From Pseudanabaena sp. PCC 6802 (GTDB taxonomy: Bacteria; Cyanobacteriota; Cyanobacteriia; Pseudanabaenales; Pseudanabaenaceae), in contig NZ_KB235914.1 in the NCBI RefSeq assembly GCF_000332175.1, forward strand, positions 3,096,868 through 3,160,867: a DNA stretch of 64,000 bases, in the 5' to 3' direction. The position numbers were made by a program, and so were the translations under genes. Each line of letters begins with the position of its first letter. Within the stretch, counting starts at the first letter, position 1. A model generated the notes under the pieces. That model was not told the origin of the DNA. It did no database searches and was given only the letters and a program-made list of their open reading frames with translations. Positions 11,669 through 20,172 of this stretch are shown here, piece by piece.

Positions 11669-11925
11669 TTGGTTAGCTCAAATCGATAGTTTTCGATTAC
11701 GGGATTTGTCAACAACTCATCACAAGCTCGGTGCAGTTGCTCGTTGGCAGTTGACTCATCTGTAGCATCAAGGGCTATTTCAATATATTTTCCGATCCGA
11801 ACCGATTCCACATCATAATTCATTTGTTGGAGGGCGTGTTGCACGGCGGTACCGGCTGGGTCGAGTACAGAGGGACGTAAGGTAACGTAAATTCCTGCCT
11901 TAAATTTCATGATTTTTACTAACAT
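11659..11925 (-). CDS. purS: Phosphoribosylformylglycinamidine synthase subunit PurS
   Basis: An 88-residue small subunit that bridges PurQ and PurL and helps ammonia channelling. It matches the family: MKFKAGIYVTLRPSVLDPAG, then VQHALQQMNYDVESVRIGKY, and a C-terminal LLTNPVIENYRFEL. An upstream in-frame start gives MLVKIMKFK; the second methionine (11907) corresponds to the usual family start, so the true protein may be six residues shorter. It is the first gene of a purS-purQ unit. Confidence 0.93.
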   Translation of the reverse strand: MLVKIMKFKAGIYVTLRPSVLDPAGTAVQHALQQMNYDVESVRIGKYIEIALDATDESTANEQLHRACDELLTNPVIENYRFELTNQA

Positions 11926-12225
11926 CCTGCAATGCCAAGCATAAAGGAAAATTGGTTACGGCGATCGGCGACAATATTTCCTCAGGCTTGATACTATATT
12001 TGTGGAACTTGCTTGAGACATTTCGAACATAAATTAAGTGCAACTGAATTCGAGTATGGGGGCTTTTTTGCCTAATCTAAAATTACTCCTCTTCAATACA
12101 TCAATCCTATTTGAGTTGTAAAATTTCCTCGCTGACCGCCGATCGCTAACTTACACGAATCATTTCGGATTGCTATATCCCTAATTACTAACTAAATTAC
12201 TAACAAGATCTTAAATTTCCAAGCA
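11926..12225. other. 300-bp gap between divergent purS and the pentapeptide-repeat gene
   Basis: No gene, repeat or RNA seen. It should hold the promoters of both divergent genes. It is AT-rich, especially in the last 100 bases before 12226. Confidence 0.5.
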
Positions 12226-13326
12226 ATGGCAAACTTTAAACACAGTAAGCAAATCAAAGTTGGGGCTGATGCTTGGAACAAGTGGAGGCAAAATAGCGGA
12301 TCTGAAGAAAAGTTAGATCTCAGCAAAGTCGATCTAAGCTGTCTTAAGCTAGGGGGAGCCAACCTCAGTGGGGTAAATTTAGGGGGGACCAACTGTAGCG
12401 ATACCGATCTCAAGGGTGCCGATCTGAGTGGAGCTAACCTCAGTAATGCTAATTTCAGTAATGCCGATCTAAGTGGGGCTAACCTCAGCAATGCCAATCT
12501 TAGCGGTACCTTGCTCCAAAACGCCAATCTGGATGGGGCCATATTTAGCGGTGCCAATCTAGGACAAGCACAGTTAACAGATGTGGTGTTCAGTCGAGCT
12601 AACCTCAGTAAAGTTAATCTCAAAGGCGGCAAACTTAAAGGCAAAAATCTCAGACAAGCAAACCTCAGCGGTGCCGACCTCAGTAGTGCCGACCTCAGTA
12701 GTGCCGACCTCAGTGGTTCCAATTTAATTGGTACTAATCTCAGCGGTGCGATCTTGGACAAAGCCAATCTCAACAGTGCTATCCTGAGCCGTGCCAATCT
12801 TTCCGGTGCTTCATTGGCAAAAGCAACCCTGAGCATGTCTAATTTGATTATGGCAAATCTCAGTGAAGCCTACCTCTACGATGCCATCCTCAGCAGAACA
12901 AATCTTGGCAGTGCCATTTTGAGCGGTGCCAACCTCAGTGGTGCTAATCTCAGGGACGCTTACCTCAATGAGGCTCATTTGAGCATGACAAACCTTAGCA
13001 AAGCGGATCTGAGCGATGCCGACCTCCGTCAAGCTTATCTCAATAGAGCGGATCTCAGTAGAGCAGATCTCAGTGGAGCCAATCTCAAGTGCGCCCATTT
13101 GAGTAAAGCCGATCTCAGCATGGCTAAATTAGAACGTGCCAATCTCAGCATTACCAATCTGAGTGGAGCGTTTATGAACGATGCAGACTTACAAATGGCA
13201 AATCTTGACGGTGCTGACTTGAGCCTGGCAAATTTAACCAATGCTAATCTTAACGGTGCCTCGATGGAACAGGCTAGCCTGAGCGGTACGATCATGCCGG
13301 ATGGCAAGGTTTACAAAAGTAGGTAA
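12226..13326 (+). CDS. Pentapeptide-repeat protein, 366 aa
   Basis: Almost the entire protein from about residue 28 is built of tandem A(D/N)LSx pentapeptides (ANLSG, ADLSN and similar), about 65 units, which fold as a right-handed quadrilateral beta-helix. The first 27 residues (MANFKHSKQIKVGADAWNKW) resemble the short basic N-termini of other cyanobacterial members. No signal peptide, kinase or other domain is attached. Function is not predictable; family members include gyrase-protecting DNA mimics, but many cyanobacterial ones are uncharacterised. The repeat also opens long non-coding frames on the opposite strand, which I discard. Confidence 0.9.
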   Translation: MANFKHSKQIKVGADAWNKWRQNSGSEEKLDLSKVDLSCLKLGGANLSGVNLGGTNCSDTDLKGADLSGANLSNANFSNADLSGANLSNANLSGTLLQNANLDGAIFSGANLGQAQLTDVVFSRANLSKVNLKGGKLKGKNLRQANLSGADLSSADLSSADLSGSNLIGTNLSGAILDKANLNSAILSRANLSGASLAKATLSMSNLIMANLSEAYLYDAILSRTNLGSAILSGANLSGANLRDAYLNEAHLSMTNLSKADLSDADLRQAYLNRADLSRADLSGANLKCAHLSKADLSMAKLERANLSITNLSGAFMNDADLQMANLDGADLSLANLTNANLNGASMEQASLSGTIMPDGKVYKSR

Positions 13327-13378
13327 TTGGGTGATTTTAATGTGGTTTTAGCATAGTTAGTACTTTAAATAAATGTAA

Positions 13379-14209
13379 ATGCCAAAAATCGCTTATTGGG
13401 ATTGTTCCGTAGGGATTGCCGGAGATATGTGTTTGGGGGCGCTTGTCAGTGCAGGTGTGCCTTTAGATTATTTCAGCCAAATTTTGCAGCAGTTGGGTTT
13501 AGATCGCGAAGTCACGCTTCATGCAGAATTAGTACATCGCTGCGGTCAAGCGGCAACGAAGGTTCATGTTAATTCGATCGGGTTACAGGAGGATGCTTCT
13601 AGCGATCGCCCAGAAGCTCGTAAAGAAGCACATCAATATACCGAACATCATCACCATCGTCACCTCAGCGAGATCGAGCAAATTATCCGTACTGCTAATT
13701 TGCCACCACAGGTGGAGCGATGGAGTTTGAACGCATTTCGTCAATTAGCGATCGCTGAGGGCAAAGTCCACGGCATTCCGCCCGAACAGGTGCATTTTCA
13801 CGAAGTGGGTGCGCTTGATGCCATTACAGACATTGTTTGTACTTGCGCCGGGCTAGACTGGCTAGGCGTGGAAAAGGTATTCTGCTCGGCTTTGCCAACT
13901 GGGGGAGGTTTCGTCAACTGCGAGCATGGTAGGTTACCCGTACCCGCACCCGCAACTTTGCAATTATGGCAAATGTACCAGGTCCCGATATTCAGCAATG
14001 GTATTGAGGAGGAATTAGTAACGCCTACTGGTGCTGCCCTAGCTGTTAGCTTGAGCGATCGATTTGGCGCACCACCAGATATGAAATTGCAAACGGTGGG
14101 TTTAGGGGCGGGCGATCGCGAACTCCCCATCCCCAATATCGTGCGTTTGTGGATCGGTAAACCAATCAAGGGCAAAGTTAGCAAACAAGCATCTAAAAAA
14201 AAATACTAA
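13379..14209 (+). CDS. larC: LarC nickel-pincer cofactor cyclometallase, N-terminal part (LarC1)
   Basis: The N-terminal 276 residues of LarC (DUF111), which inserts nickel into the pyridinium-bisthiocarboxylate nucleotide to complete the NPN cofactor of lactate racemase and relatives. Family sequence is clear: [20 protein letters not shown] at the start, a histidine-rich [14 protein letters not shown] stretch near residue 92, [16 protein letters not shown] near 140, and the [18 protein letters not shown] region near the end. The frame closes at TACTAA directly after a run of nine A residues (14195-14203). The rest of LarC continues in the -1 frame. In Lactiplantibacillus plantarum larC is likewise made by a programmed frameshift. 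Confidence 0.9.
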   Translation: MPKIAYWDCSVGIAGDMCLGALVSAGVPLDYFSQILQQLGLDREVTLHAELVHRCGQAATKVHVNSIGLQEDASSDRPEARKEAHQYTEHHHHRHLSEIEQIIRTANLPPQVERWSLNAFRQLAIAEGKVHGIPPEQVHFHEVGALDAITDIVCTCAGLDWLGVEKVFCSALPTGGGFVNCEHGRLPVPAPATLQLWQMYQVPIFSNGIEEELVTPTGAALAVSLSDRFGAPPDMKLQTVGLGAGDRELPIPNIVRLWIGKPIKGKVSKQASKKKY

Positions 14210-14781
14210 ACGCGCCTGATATTAACTCTAATTACGCGAGTAATCTGAGCGCGCAGGTAACTAACTCGCTGCTTGCGGAGACTAATGAGACGAGCGCGAT
14301 CGCCAAAGTAGAGATGGTGGCGGTTTTGGAAACTCAAGTTGACGATCTAAGCCCTCAAGCGATCGCTTATACGATGGAGGAGTTACTAGGCGCTGGGGCA
14401 TTAGATGTATTTGTGCAACCAGTGGGCATGAAAAAATTGCGATCCGGCACCCTAATTACGGTTATTTGTCAGCGCGATCGCGCGATCGCCTGCCAAGACA
14501 TCCTGTTTCGCGAAACCAGCACTTTAGGAATTCGGATTCGCTTGCAGGAAAGAGCAATCTTGCCTCGTGCCGTCCGCGAGGTCGAAACCACCTATGGTAA
14601 GGCACGAGTCAAGATCGCCCAACGCGGCGATCGCACGTACACAGTGCAACCCGAATACGATGACTGTGCTCGCCTGGCACGCCAGCATCAAGTACCGCTC
14701 TGGCAGATACAAGCCTGCGTTAGAGAAGCAGGAGAACGAGCGATCGACAATAATTTTTTTATTGACAGTAATTCTTATTAG
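14197..14781 (+). CDS. larC: LarC C-terminal part (LarC2), in the -1 frame relative to LarC1
   Basis: The -1 frame is open from the A9 run at 14195-14203 through 14781 without a stop. It reads about 38 linker residues rich in Asn/Ser/Ala, then [20 protein letters not shown], the start of the LarC C-terminal domain. That domain holds residues for nucleotide and CTP binding in characterised LarC (for example the [15 protein letters not shown] region). A separate start at the ATG 14314 is possible, but no convincing ribosome-binding site precedes it. Ribosomal or transcriptional slippage at A9 would give a fused protein of about 467 residues. No larA, larB or larE is in the window. Confidence 0.85.
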   Translation, partial: KKILNAPDINSNYASNLSAQVTNSLLAETNETSAIAKVEMVAVLETQVDDLSPQAIAYTMEELLGAGALDVFVQPVGMKKLRSGTLITVICQRDRAIACQDILFRETSTLGIRIRLQERAILPRAVREVETTYGKARVKIAQRGDRTYTVQPEYDDCARLARQHQVPLWQIQACVREAGERAIDNNFFIDSNSY

Positions 14782-14827
14782 TGTTAATTTCTAAATATAG
14801 TGTTCTCCTCTCTAGGAAGTCTTAAGA

Positions 14828-14890
14828 AGCCAGGTCGCAGGTAGATAAATAGTAGTATTTAGTTTGGCTACCTGGCTTTCTTTTTTTATT
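14828..14890 (+). terminator. Intrinsic terminator downstream of larC
   Basis: AGCCAGGTCGC (14828-14838) pairs with GCTACCTGGCT (14867-14877), ten of eleven positions, and is followed by TTCTTTTTTTATT. It fits a Rho-independent terminator with a long loop, 47 bases after the larC stop. Confidence 0.7.
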
Positions 14891-14927
14891 GTCAATTTTT
14901 TAACCATAGAATATACCCAATAGTTGT

Positions 14928-14969
14928 AGGGGTAGAGCCTTCTACCCTACAGATCTGTCTACGGCTATA
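14928..14969. repeat. Truncated end of the 98-bp TATAGCC repeat family
   Basis: GTAGGGGTAGAGCCTTCTAC is followed by CCTACAGATCTGTCTACGGC and TATA, matching the right end of the 98-bp elements at 15417 and 34546. The left part is absent or highly diverged. It lies in the gap between larC and the nblA-like gene, where I see no other gene. Confidence 0.65.
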
Positions 14970-15219
14970 TTTACAAGAAATCTCCTTAATAAAAACTACT
15001 CTTATTAAACCTGAAAACGAAGGTAGTTTTTGCTACATCGATCTATAGGTATATAGACTTATTATTTAGACATGTTAAGATGTTTCTAAAGAAATGTAAC
15101 GCAAGTACAAAAAGGAACACAATTGTGATAAAAGCTTCTTTTCCTTTATCAGTTCCGTTTTACTATGGCGTACGAATTAACGAGTTAAGTCCTAATTGAC
15201 TAACAAGAGGGGTAGTACT

Positions 15220-15384
15220 ATGAACGAGATGTCGCTTGAGAAGCAGTTTGCTCATACCAAGTTTTGCCACCAAATCCAGGATATAGATCTGGAAGCTGCC
15301 AAAAAACTACTTGCTGACCTGCATCTGTTGTACTTGGGGCAACAGGCTTTATTCGCTGAAATGGCTAAAAGGGGGACTATTTGA
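15220..15384 (+). CDS. NblA-like phycobilisome degradation protein
   Basis: A 54-residue protein resembling NblA, the small adaptor that directs phycobilisomes to Clp protease during starvation. MSLEKQF, then the helix FCHQIQDIDLEAAKKLLADL, fits the family pattern of LExQF followed by a long helix with QAxxxLxxLY. The start at 15220 is set by AAGAGGGG seven bases upstream. A TGTA-N7-TACA motif at 15095-15109 resembles an NtcA site but has one base too few in the spacer. NblA sequences are short and diverse, so this identity needs a profile search. Confidence 0.55.
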   Translation: MNEMSLEKQFAHTKFCHQIQDIDLEAAKKLLADLHLLYLGQQALFAEMAKRGTI

Positions 15385-15416
15385 ACTCAGGCGATATCCG
15401 GAAAAGAAGTTATAGC

Positions 15417-15514
15417 TATAGCCGACAGGCTTAGGACGGGTGCAGGGGCGGAATCCCTGAGTGGGCGCAAAGCCCACGCACCCGCTGTCCTACACAGATC
15501 TGTTTACGGCTATA
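15417..15514. mobile_element. 98-bp MITE-like element, TATAGCC family, copy 1
   Basis: It begins TATAGCCGACAGGCTTAGGA and ends CAGATCTGTTTACGGCTATA, so the outer seven bases are inverted repeats. The GC-rich centre forms nested palindromes. The copy at 34546-34643 has exactly the same length. It carries no coding capacity; I infer mobility from multiple copies, constant length and inverted ends. Confidence 0.8.
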
Positions 15515-15532
15515 ACTGTCCTAACTACACAC

Positions 15533-15559
15533 TTTAGGGTGGGCATTGCCCACCCTAAA
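15533..15559. repeat. Perfect 12-bp-stem hairpin in the nblA / HAD gap
   Basis: TTTAGGGTGGGC and its exact reverse complement flank ATT. The core GGGCATTGCCCACC also occurs near 34400, so this is a dispersed palindrome. It sits between the nblA-like gene and the convergent HAD gene and could terminate either, though no T-run is attached. Confidence 0.7.
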
Positions 15560-15601
15560 TTCTATCTACAGCCGCGCGCGAGTTCTTCAGTCGGGGATGA
15601 C

Positions 15602-16288
15602 TTAACTAGCGATCGCCAGTTCTATAGCATCTATGAGGTGCGGTTCGATCGCATCGGGGTTTTGCAAGCGTAGTTGAGTCTCGTTCCGAATACCGCTGAG
15701 AATCCCGATAGTGCTTACGCCATGCTGTTTGCCAGCCTCAATGTCAGCTTCGGTATCGCCAACTATCCACTGACGATCTGCTTTTGGTAGCGTAGCGATC
15801 GCCCGCTTCATTAACTTGGGCTTGTCCTTGGTATCGCCCGTCTTGACGTAGTCATTGCTCAAGTAAAAGCGCCGCTCGGAGGGGAAAAATCTAGTCAAAT
15901 TATATTGATGCAAGACCGGTAGCAGTTCGCGCTCGCGGCGCATTGTCATTACAGCAAGTTCAATGCCAGCGTCTTGTGCTTTTTCTAAAGCCGCGATCGC
16001 CCCTTCAATAATTAGATCGTGCTTGAAGTATGAATCGGTATGCACGGTGGAACGTCTTAGCTGGGCAAACTGTTCTGCTTGACCTGGTTCTACCAGGCCA
16101 GACTTCAGGGCTATGTCTTTTTCATTGACTTGAGCGCGTTTGAGTGCCCAGAATTCCCGCTTGCTGAGGGGTGTAACGGTTTGACCTGCTAATTTTGTTT
16201 GCTTGAGGCAAAATTTATAAACCTGGAAATACCGTTCTGACACGTCCATAATTGGCCCATCAAAATCGGTAAATAAGCGCTTCCTCAT
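15602..16288 (-). CDS. HAD-superfamily hydrolase
   Basis: A 228-residue phosphatase-like protein of the haloacid dehalogenase superfamily. Motif I is near the N-terminus (LFTDFDGPIMD, nucleophile Asp and acid/base Asp). Motif II threonine is in ELAVMTMRRE, a lysine lies in DTKDKPKLMKRAI, and motif IV acidic residues are in WIVGDTEADIEAGKQHG. An alpha-helical cap of C1 type lies between motifs I and II. Phosphoglycolate-phosphatase-like or nucleotidase activity is plausible, but the substrate is not predictable. It is convergent with the nblA-like gene. Confidence 0.85.
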   Translation of the reverse strand: MRKRLFTDFDGPIMDVSERYFQVYKFCLKQTKLAGQTVTPLSKREFWALKRAQVNEKDIALKSGLVEPGQAEQFAQLRRSTVHTDSYFKHDLIIEGAIAALEKAQDAGIELAVMTMRRERELLPVLHQYNLTRFFPSERRFYLSNDYVKTGDTKDKPKLMKRAIATLPKADRQWIVGDTEADIEAGKQHGVSTIGILSGIRNETQLRLQNPDAIEPHLIDAIELAIAS

Positions 16289-16657
16289 AAATTTTTTTTT
16301 AAATCTTCTGATTCCACTTTAGCTGATAGTTACAATTACTTACTTCAGATTATTAAATGGCAGGTAGAAGGTTTACTTATGGAACGTATAGATCGCAATT
16401 GATTAACCATGGCATCTAATGCTTGTTGGGTAATGTCGCCTTGTACGATCTTGATGCGATCGCCCGCTTTGCTTGTAATCATATTGCTCGAATTCTTCAA
16501 GGGGCAGGCACGGAGGTGCAGCCCCTGGCGTGTATCGGTACATTTTGCAAGAATGTTGCCTACTGACTTACTCCCCTTCTCCCAAAAGGGGAGAAGAGGT
16601 TGGGGGATGAGGGAAATTGTGCTCTGCGTAACATCAGTAATTTAGAATTAATCTGAG
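16289..16657. repeat. 369-bp gap with dispersed palindromes downstream of recA
   Basis: No convincing gene. The stretch includes CTTCTCCC (16576-16583) pairing with GGGAGAAG (16589-16596) around a short A-rich loop, within a CCCCTTCTCCC repeat type frequent in cyanobacteria. GGGGCAGGCACGGAGG and CAGCCCCTG at 16501-16528 form another short GC-rich palindrome. The hairpins lie just after the recA stop codon. Confidence 0.5.
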
Positions 16658-17758
16658 TTAGAGATCGTCCATTGGTGGCATTTCCTCTTCTTCTTCTTCA
16701 CTGGGAGCAACCTTTGTAGCAGACACCACGACTCCAGAAGCTAGCTTTTCGCGTACCAATTGTTCTATTTCCTGGGCAATTTCAGACTTATCTTCCAGAT
16801 ATTTAATCGTATTGTCTCGACCTTGGGCGACATTTTCCCCTTTGTAGCTGTACCAAGCCCCCTTGCGTACGACGATCGCCATTTCTTCTGCTAGATCTAG
16901 CAAGCAGCCCAACGTAGAAATACCCTTACCAAAAATAATGTCAAATTCGGCGATGCGGAAAGGCGGAGCTACTTTATTTTTTGCCACCTTTACCTTAGCG
17001 CGAATGCCAAATTCTTCCGTACCTTTTTTGAGCGTCTGAATGCGGCGAATGTCGAGGCGCACGGAAGCATAGAACTTCAAAGCGGTACCGCCAGTAGTGG
17101 TTTCGGGGGAACCGTAGGTAACGCCGATTTTTTGGCGTAGTTGGTTGAGGAAAATTACCGTGCAGTTCGAGCGCCCAATGCTCCCAGTAATTTTACGCAG
17201 AGCCTGACTCATCAACCTGGCTTGCAAGCCCATATGCGAGTCGCCCATTTCACCCTCAATTTCGGCTTTAGGCACCAGGGCAGCTACGGAGTCGATCGCG
17301 ACTAGATCCACCGCCATCGATCGCACGAGGTTATCGACTATTTCCAGAGCCATTTCACCAGTATCGGGCTGGGACACCAGTAGGTTTTCAATATCAACGC
17401 CAACCCTGGCGGCATAGGTGGGATCGAGGGCGTGTTCGGCATCGACAAAAGCAGCTACTCCACCCTGGCGCTGTACCTCCGCGATCGCGTGCAATACTAA
17501 TGTGGTTTTACCGGAACTCTCAGGCCCGTAAATCTCGATAACCCTTCCCCTCGGTAACCCACCACCTAGTGCCAGGTCTAGGGTCAGAGCACCGCTGGGA
17601 ATCGTCTCCACGCGCATCCCTACCGCATCGCCCAGACGCATAATTGCGCCCTTACCGTGATCTTTCTCAATTTTTTGTAGTACCAGGTCGAGAGCTTTTT
17701 GCTTCTCAGGGCTAACTTTCGACTGGGGTGCTGGTGCTGCCTTAGATTTTGGTGCCAT
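16658..17758 (-). CDS. recA: RecA recombinase
   Basis: A 366-residue RecA, the ATP-dependent strand-exchange and LexA/UmuD co-protease protein. Walker A is GPESSGKTT at about residue 72. [20 protein letters not shown] carries Walker B and the start of loop L1, and [20 protein letters not shown] carries loop L2. The C-terminus is strongly acidic ([14 protein letters not shown]), as usual. I start at [11 protein letters not shown] (17758); an upstream in-frame ATG at 17791 adds eleven hydrophobic residues that do not belong to the family. Between the starts is a tandem AGTACAATAA pair, which does not match the inverted cyanobacterial LexA box. Confidence 0.97.
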   Translation of the reverse strand: MAPKSKAAPAPQSKVSPEKQKALDLVLQKIEKDHGKGAIMRLGDAVGMRVETIPSGALTLDLALGGGLPRGRVIEIYGPESSGKTTLVLHAIAEVQRQGGVAAFVDAEHALDPTYAARVGVDIENLLVSQPDTGEMALEIVDNLVRSMAVDLVAIDSVAALVPKAEIEGEMGDSHMGLQARLMSQALRKITGSIGRSNCTVIFLNQLRQKIGVTYGSPETTTGGTALKFYASVRLDIRRIQTLKKGTEEFGIRAKVKVAKNKVAPPFRIAEFDIIFGKGISTLGCLLDLAEEMAIVVRKGAWYSYKGENVAQGRDNTIKYLEDKSEIAQEIEQLVREKLASGVVVSATKVAPSEEEEEEMPPMDDL

Positions 17759-17854
17759 TGCGTTTAAGTACAATAAAAGTACAATAATCATATTTATATT
17801 TGATTATGACATTGTAGTCAATCACTAAAATTTAATTACTATCGAATTACTGAC

Positions 17855-18559
17855 ATGCTTGACCGTACAGATGAGCTACGCGGCCTTATGCAAGCCGCAG
17901 GTGTTCCTAGCTTTAGGGAACTGCGCGATCGCGCCCGTATATCTCGCCGCGCCGTTGATACAATTCGGCAAGGTCGCGCCGAGAGCCTCAAATATCAGGA
18001 TCTGATGCGGCTGAGCCAGTTACTCAAAACCGATCTGTCCGCATTTATGAACATTTTCAGTAATTTGCTATCTGAGTCAATTACTGATGATGTAAATTAT
18101 CGAGGGGCAGGTGACGTAATATCTACTCTCGATCTTAATAACGATATCTCTGGAGATATGGCAATCGAACGCGAGATCGAATCCAAGCACTTGCAGGAAA
18201 AACTCATTCAGCAAAGACAAGAGCTACGTGCTGAGTTTGAGCAGGCAACCTTAGAAAAATTGGAATCGATGTTATTGCAATTGCCAACCGCTGCCTATGC
18301 TGCGCAAAACAATTCCGCCATGCCTGCCCGCAATCTCATCCCTTTGTTGCGTCCTCTCGATGAGTTGCTCAAAGCATGGGGCATCGAACGCATTGCTCAG
18401 GTGGGAGAACGAGTTAGCTATGACCCCCACTGGCACGAACTAATGGATGGCGAAGCTGAGGTTGGCTCGCCTGCGATCGTGCGCTATGTAGGCTATACAA
18501 AGCAGGGAAAGTTACTCTATCGAGCTAGGGTAAGTTCAGACACTAACAAAGCGCTCTGA
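17855..18559 (+). CDS. HTH-domain protein with GrpE-like C-terminus
   Basis: A 234-residue protein divergent from recA. Residues 1-65 look like a Cro/XRE-type helix-turn-helix (SFRELRDRARISRRAVDTIR, then YQDLMRLSQLLKTDLSAF). Residues about 105-150 are coiled coil. The C-terminal 60 residues resemble the beta-domain of GrpE: a DPHWHELMDG stretch followed by AIVRYVGYTKQGKLLYRARVS. GrpE exchanges nucleotide on DnaK, but the presence of an HTH suggests a regulator or a specialised co-chaperone. Comparable HTH-GrpE-like proteins occur in cyanobacteria; their function is not known to me. Confidence 0.6.
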   Translation: MLDRTDELRGLMQAAGVPSFRELRDRARISRRAVDTIRQGRAESLKYQDLMRLSQLLKTDLSAFMNIFSNLLSESITDDVNYRGAGDVISTLDLNNDISGDMAIEREIESKHLQEKLIQQRQELRAEFEQATLEKLESMLLQLPTAAYAAQNNSAMPARNLIPLLRPLDELLKAWGIERIAQVGERVSYDPHWHELMDGEAEVGSPAIVRYVGYTKQGKLLYRARVSSDTNKAL

Positions 18560-18643
18560 CACCAGATGCAGAAATATAGCTGTGGACAGACTAACCAATA
18601 CCAGTATCGCCAGATTCTCTACCAGTTTTTTTTAGCTGTCCAA

Positions 18644-19123
18644 CTACTCCTCTGCCAATGCCGCACTTTGCAGTCGTGCTACTTTGGGTGAAGCTTGCAG
18701 GCGATCGTGCACCAACTTGTGTACGGTCTTGTATGCGGCTGATACGCCTAGACTTTCCTCTAACCACTCGCAAATCGCGCCATAGCTATCAAACCCTTCC
18801 CCTGTTTGCAAGCGCTGCTGCAAACTCGATACTGCCCATTCCGGAATTTTGCGCGGTCGTCCGCCACCTTTTTTCTGGTGCAGTAGGCTCTCAATGCCGC
18901 CTTCGCGGTACAGTCGCAGCCAATCCTGCACCGTGACTCGATTGCGTCCTAACATGGCAGCGGCAGCTTGCACGGTTTCTGCTTGCTTCGTCTTCAATAA
19001 GTACAACAGTTGCACTCGCTCTCTAGCTCGTACCGTTTTTTGTTGGCATAACAAGCTTTTGAGTTCTGCCTCACTCTGACTGATTTCTAATTTGTACGCT
19101 CCTGCCATACTCTCTGCCTTCAA
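18644..19123 (-). mobile_element. IS630-family transposase OrfA without OrfB (IS remnant)
   Basis: A 159-residue protein with two helix-turn-helix regions, the first-frame product of IS630-type elements: ETVQAAAAMLGRNRVTVQDW, then GGGRPRKIPEWAV and SYGAICEWLEESLGVSAAYK. The DDE catalytic domain normally encoded by the second frame is missing; after the stop only about 60 bases remain before unrelated sequence. An A8 run shortly after the stop resembles the slippery sites these elements use. On the other side GTATACTATCTGTAGTATAC forms a palindrome near 19133 that may mark the element end. Confidence 0.75.
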
Positions 19124-19180
19124 ATCTAGGGGGTATACTATCTGTAGTATACCTTTGAAGAATTGGTATTATTAATTTGG

Positions 19181-19231
19181 TAATTCACAGAATCATTGGT
19201 GCGATCGCATCCTGATTCGTTAGCTAGTAAA
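19181..19231. repeat. 51-bp direct repeat, copy 1, beside the intact TA module
   Basis: TAATTCACAGAATCATTGGT is followed by GCGATCGCATCCTGATTCG. It matches 20026-20076 at 44 of 51 positions in the same orientation. The two copies bracket the intact MazF-like toxin-antitoxin pair. Confidence 0.8.
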
Positions 19232-19403
19232 ACTGCTTACCGTCAATTTGGTAATGACGCGATCGCTTGTCTATTCAGCCCAACTCTGAAACTTATCGGA
19301 GCGATCGTTCAATTTTCAAATGAGCAAAAGAACGCCGAGTTTAATTGCGATGAGAATATGACAATTTCCATCATGGTTTCAAGATAAAAATAGCTAGTCT
19401 TAC

Positions 19404-19739
19404 TCATCTAATTAGATAGTCACTTAGCGTTTTTAGCAACCTCTTATGTCGCTCTGGTGAAATCGAACCAATTGAACCAAGGATACTTCTTCGTGGCAAT
19501 ACTGCCAAAAAGCCCAACCTAATCAAGGATTCAGACCTTAATCCACTAGAAACAAAATCTGCATCCCCTGGAGAAATAATCTCATCAAAACCTTGAACTA
19601 GTTGGTTTAACTGGGTACTGATGCCACAAACGAGGAAATCTTTGTAAGGTGGTATTTCACGCAAAATAACTGCTGGGCGATTTTTGATCTTCCCATCAGC
19701 TTGCGCGACTGGCGTGAGGATGACATCACCTTCCTTCAT
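19404..19739 (-). CDS. MazF/PemK-like endoribonuclease toxin
   Basis: A 111-residue toxin of the CcdB/PemK/MazF barrel fold. It starts MKEGDVILTPVAQADGKIKN then RPAVILREIPPYKDFLVCGI, the usual beta1-beta3 region with the RPAVIL motif, and has a C-terminal LLKTLSDYL helix. It should cleave mRNA or inhibit translation. Its start overlaps the end of the upstream antitoxin gene by 14 bases. The GxP pattern is replaced by PVAQADGK, as in some cyanobacterial members, so the exact subfamily is uncertain. Confidence 0.75.
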   Translation of the reverse strand: MKEGDVILTPVAQADGKIKNRPAVILREIPPYKDFLVCGISTQLNQLVQGFDEIISPGDADFVSSGLRSESLIRLGFLAVLPRRSILGSIGSISPERHKRLLKTLSDYLIR

Positions 19740-19962
19740 ATAAAGGATTGACTTCTTTAATTAAATCTAGAGAATAATCTTCTTCATCTGGTTCATAGGC
19801 ATCTTCAAGTCTTTTGCTAGACAAATCAAGCCATTCTTCTCGATCGCGATCGTGTTTTGGAAGTACCGTAACAATCAGCTTTGTATTTGGCTCTAATTCA
19901 ATTTTTTCGTCTAAAAGAATGTGCTCCCCATTAAAATGAGCAGAAACCGATCTAAGATTCAT
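19726..19962 (-). CDS. Antitoxin partner of the MazF-like toxin
   Basis: A 78-residue protein beginning MNLRSVSAHFNGEHILLDEK, with a beta-rich N-terminal half (VSAHFNGEHILLDEKIEL, then LIVTVLP) and an acidic C-terminal tail (DAYEPDEEDYSLDLIKEVNP) suited to bind the toxin. This is a common layout of small antitoxins paired with PemK-like toxins in cyanobacteria. It overlaps the toxin gene. I start at 19962 because AGGAGGATAAATTT precedes this ATG. Confidence 0.7.
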   Translation of the reverse strand: MNLRSVSAHFNGEHILLDEKIELEPNTKLIVTVLPKHDRDREEWLDLSSKRLEDAYEPDEEDYSLDLIKEVNPLYEGR

Positions 19963-20025
19963 AAATTTATCCTCCTGAGTCAATTTTACATGGTTTTTCT
20001 TATTCTCAAAAATACCTAAACTTGA

Positions 20026-20076
20026 TAATCCACGGAATTATTGGTGCGATCGCATCCCGATTCGGTAGTAAGTAAA
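20026..20076. repeat. 51-bp direct repeat, copy 2, inside the decayed MazF remnant
   Basis: Partner of 19181-19231 (44 of 51 identical, same orientation). It contains GCGATCGC and includes the point where the MazF remnant at 20038-20172 loses its family sequence. Confidence 0.8.
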
Positions 20077-20172
20077 TCCATTCTGAGTAACTACAACTGG
20101 TCTTATACCTGACAGTTCTGTGCCAACTACTGGATTGAGGTCACAGAGTACCACGTCCCCCTCTAATGACTT
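20038..20172 (-). pseudogene. Truncated MazF toxin remnant
   Basis: The minus strand encodes GDVVLCDLNPVVGTELSGIR then PVVV, the unmistakable N-terminal strand-loop of MazF (normally GDVxxxDLNPxxGxExxGxRPxVV). After this the reading frame runs for about 20 residues into the 51-bp repeat and stops at TAA (20038). Only about the first third of a toxin is left and no start codon with a ribosome-binding site is evident. It directly follows the broken antitoxin gene. Confidence 0.75.

Noticed and set aside
12192-13307. Long open frames on the minus strand opposite the pentapeptide-repeat gene
   Set aside because: They are produced by the periodic codons of the repeat; their protein is a monotonous Leu/Arg/Ser pattern with no family or ribosome-binding site.
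17760-17795. Possible LexA box upstream of recA
   Set aside because: The AGTACAATAA motif occurs as a direct, not inverted, tandem pair and does not fit the cyanobacterial LexA consensus.
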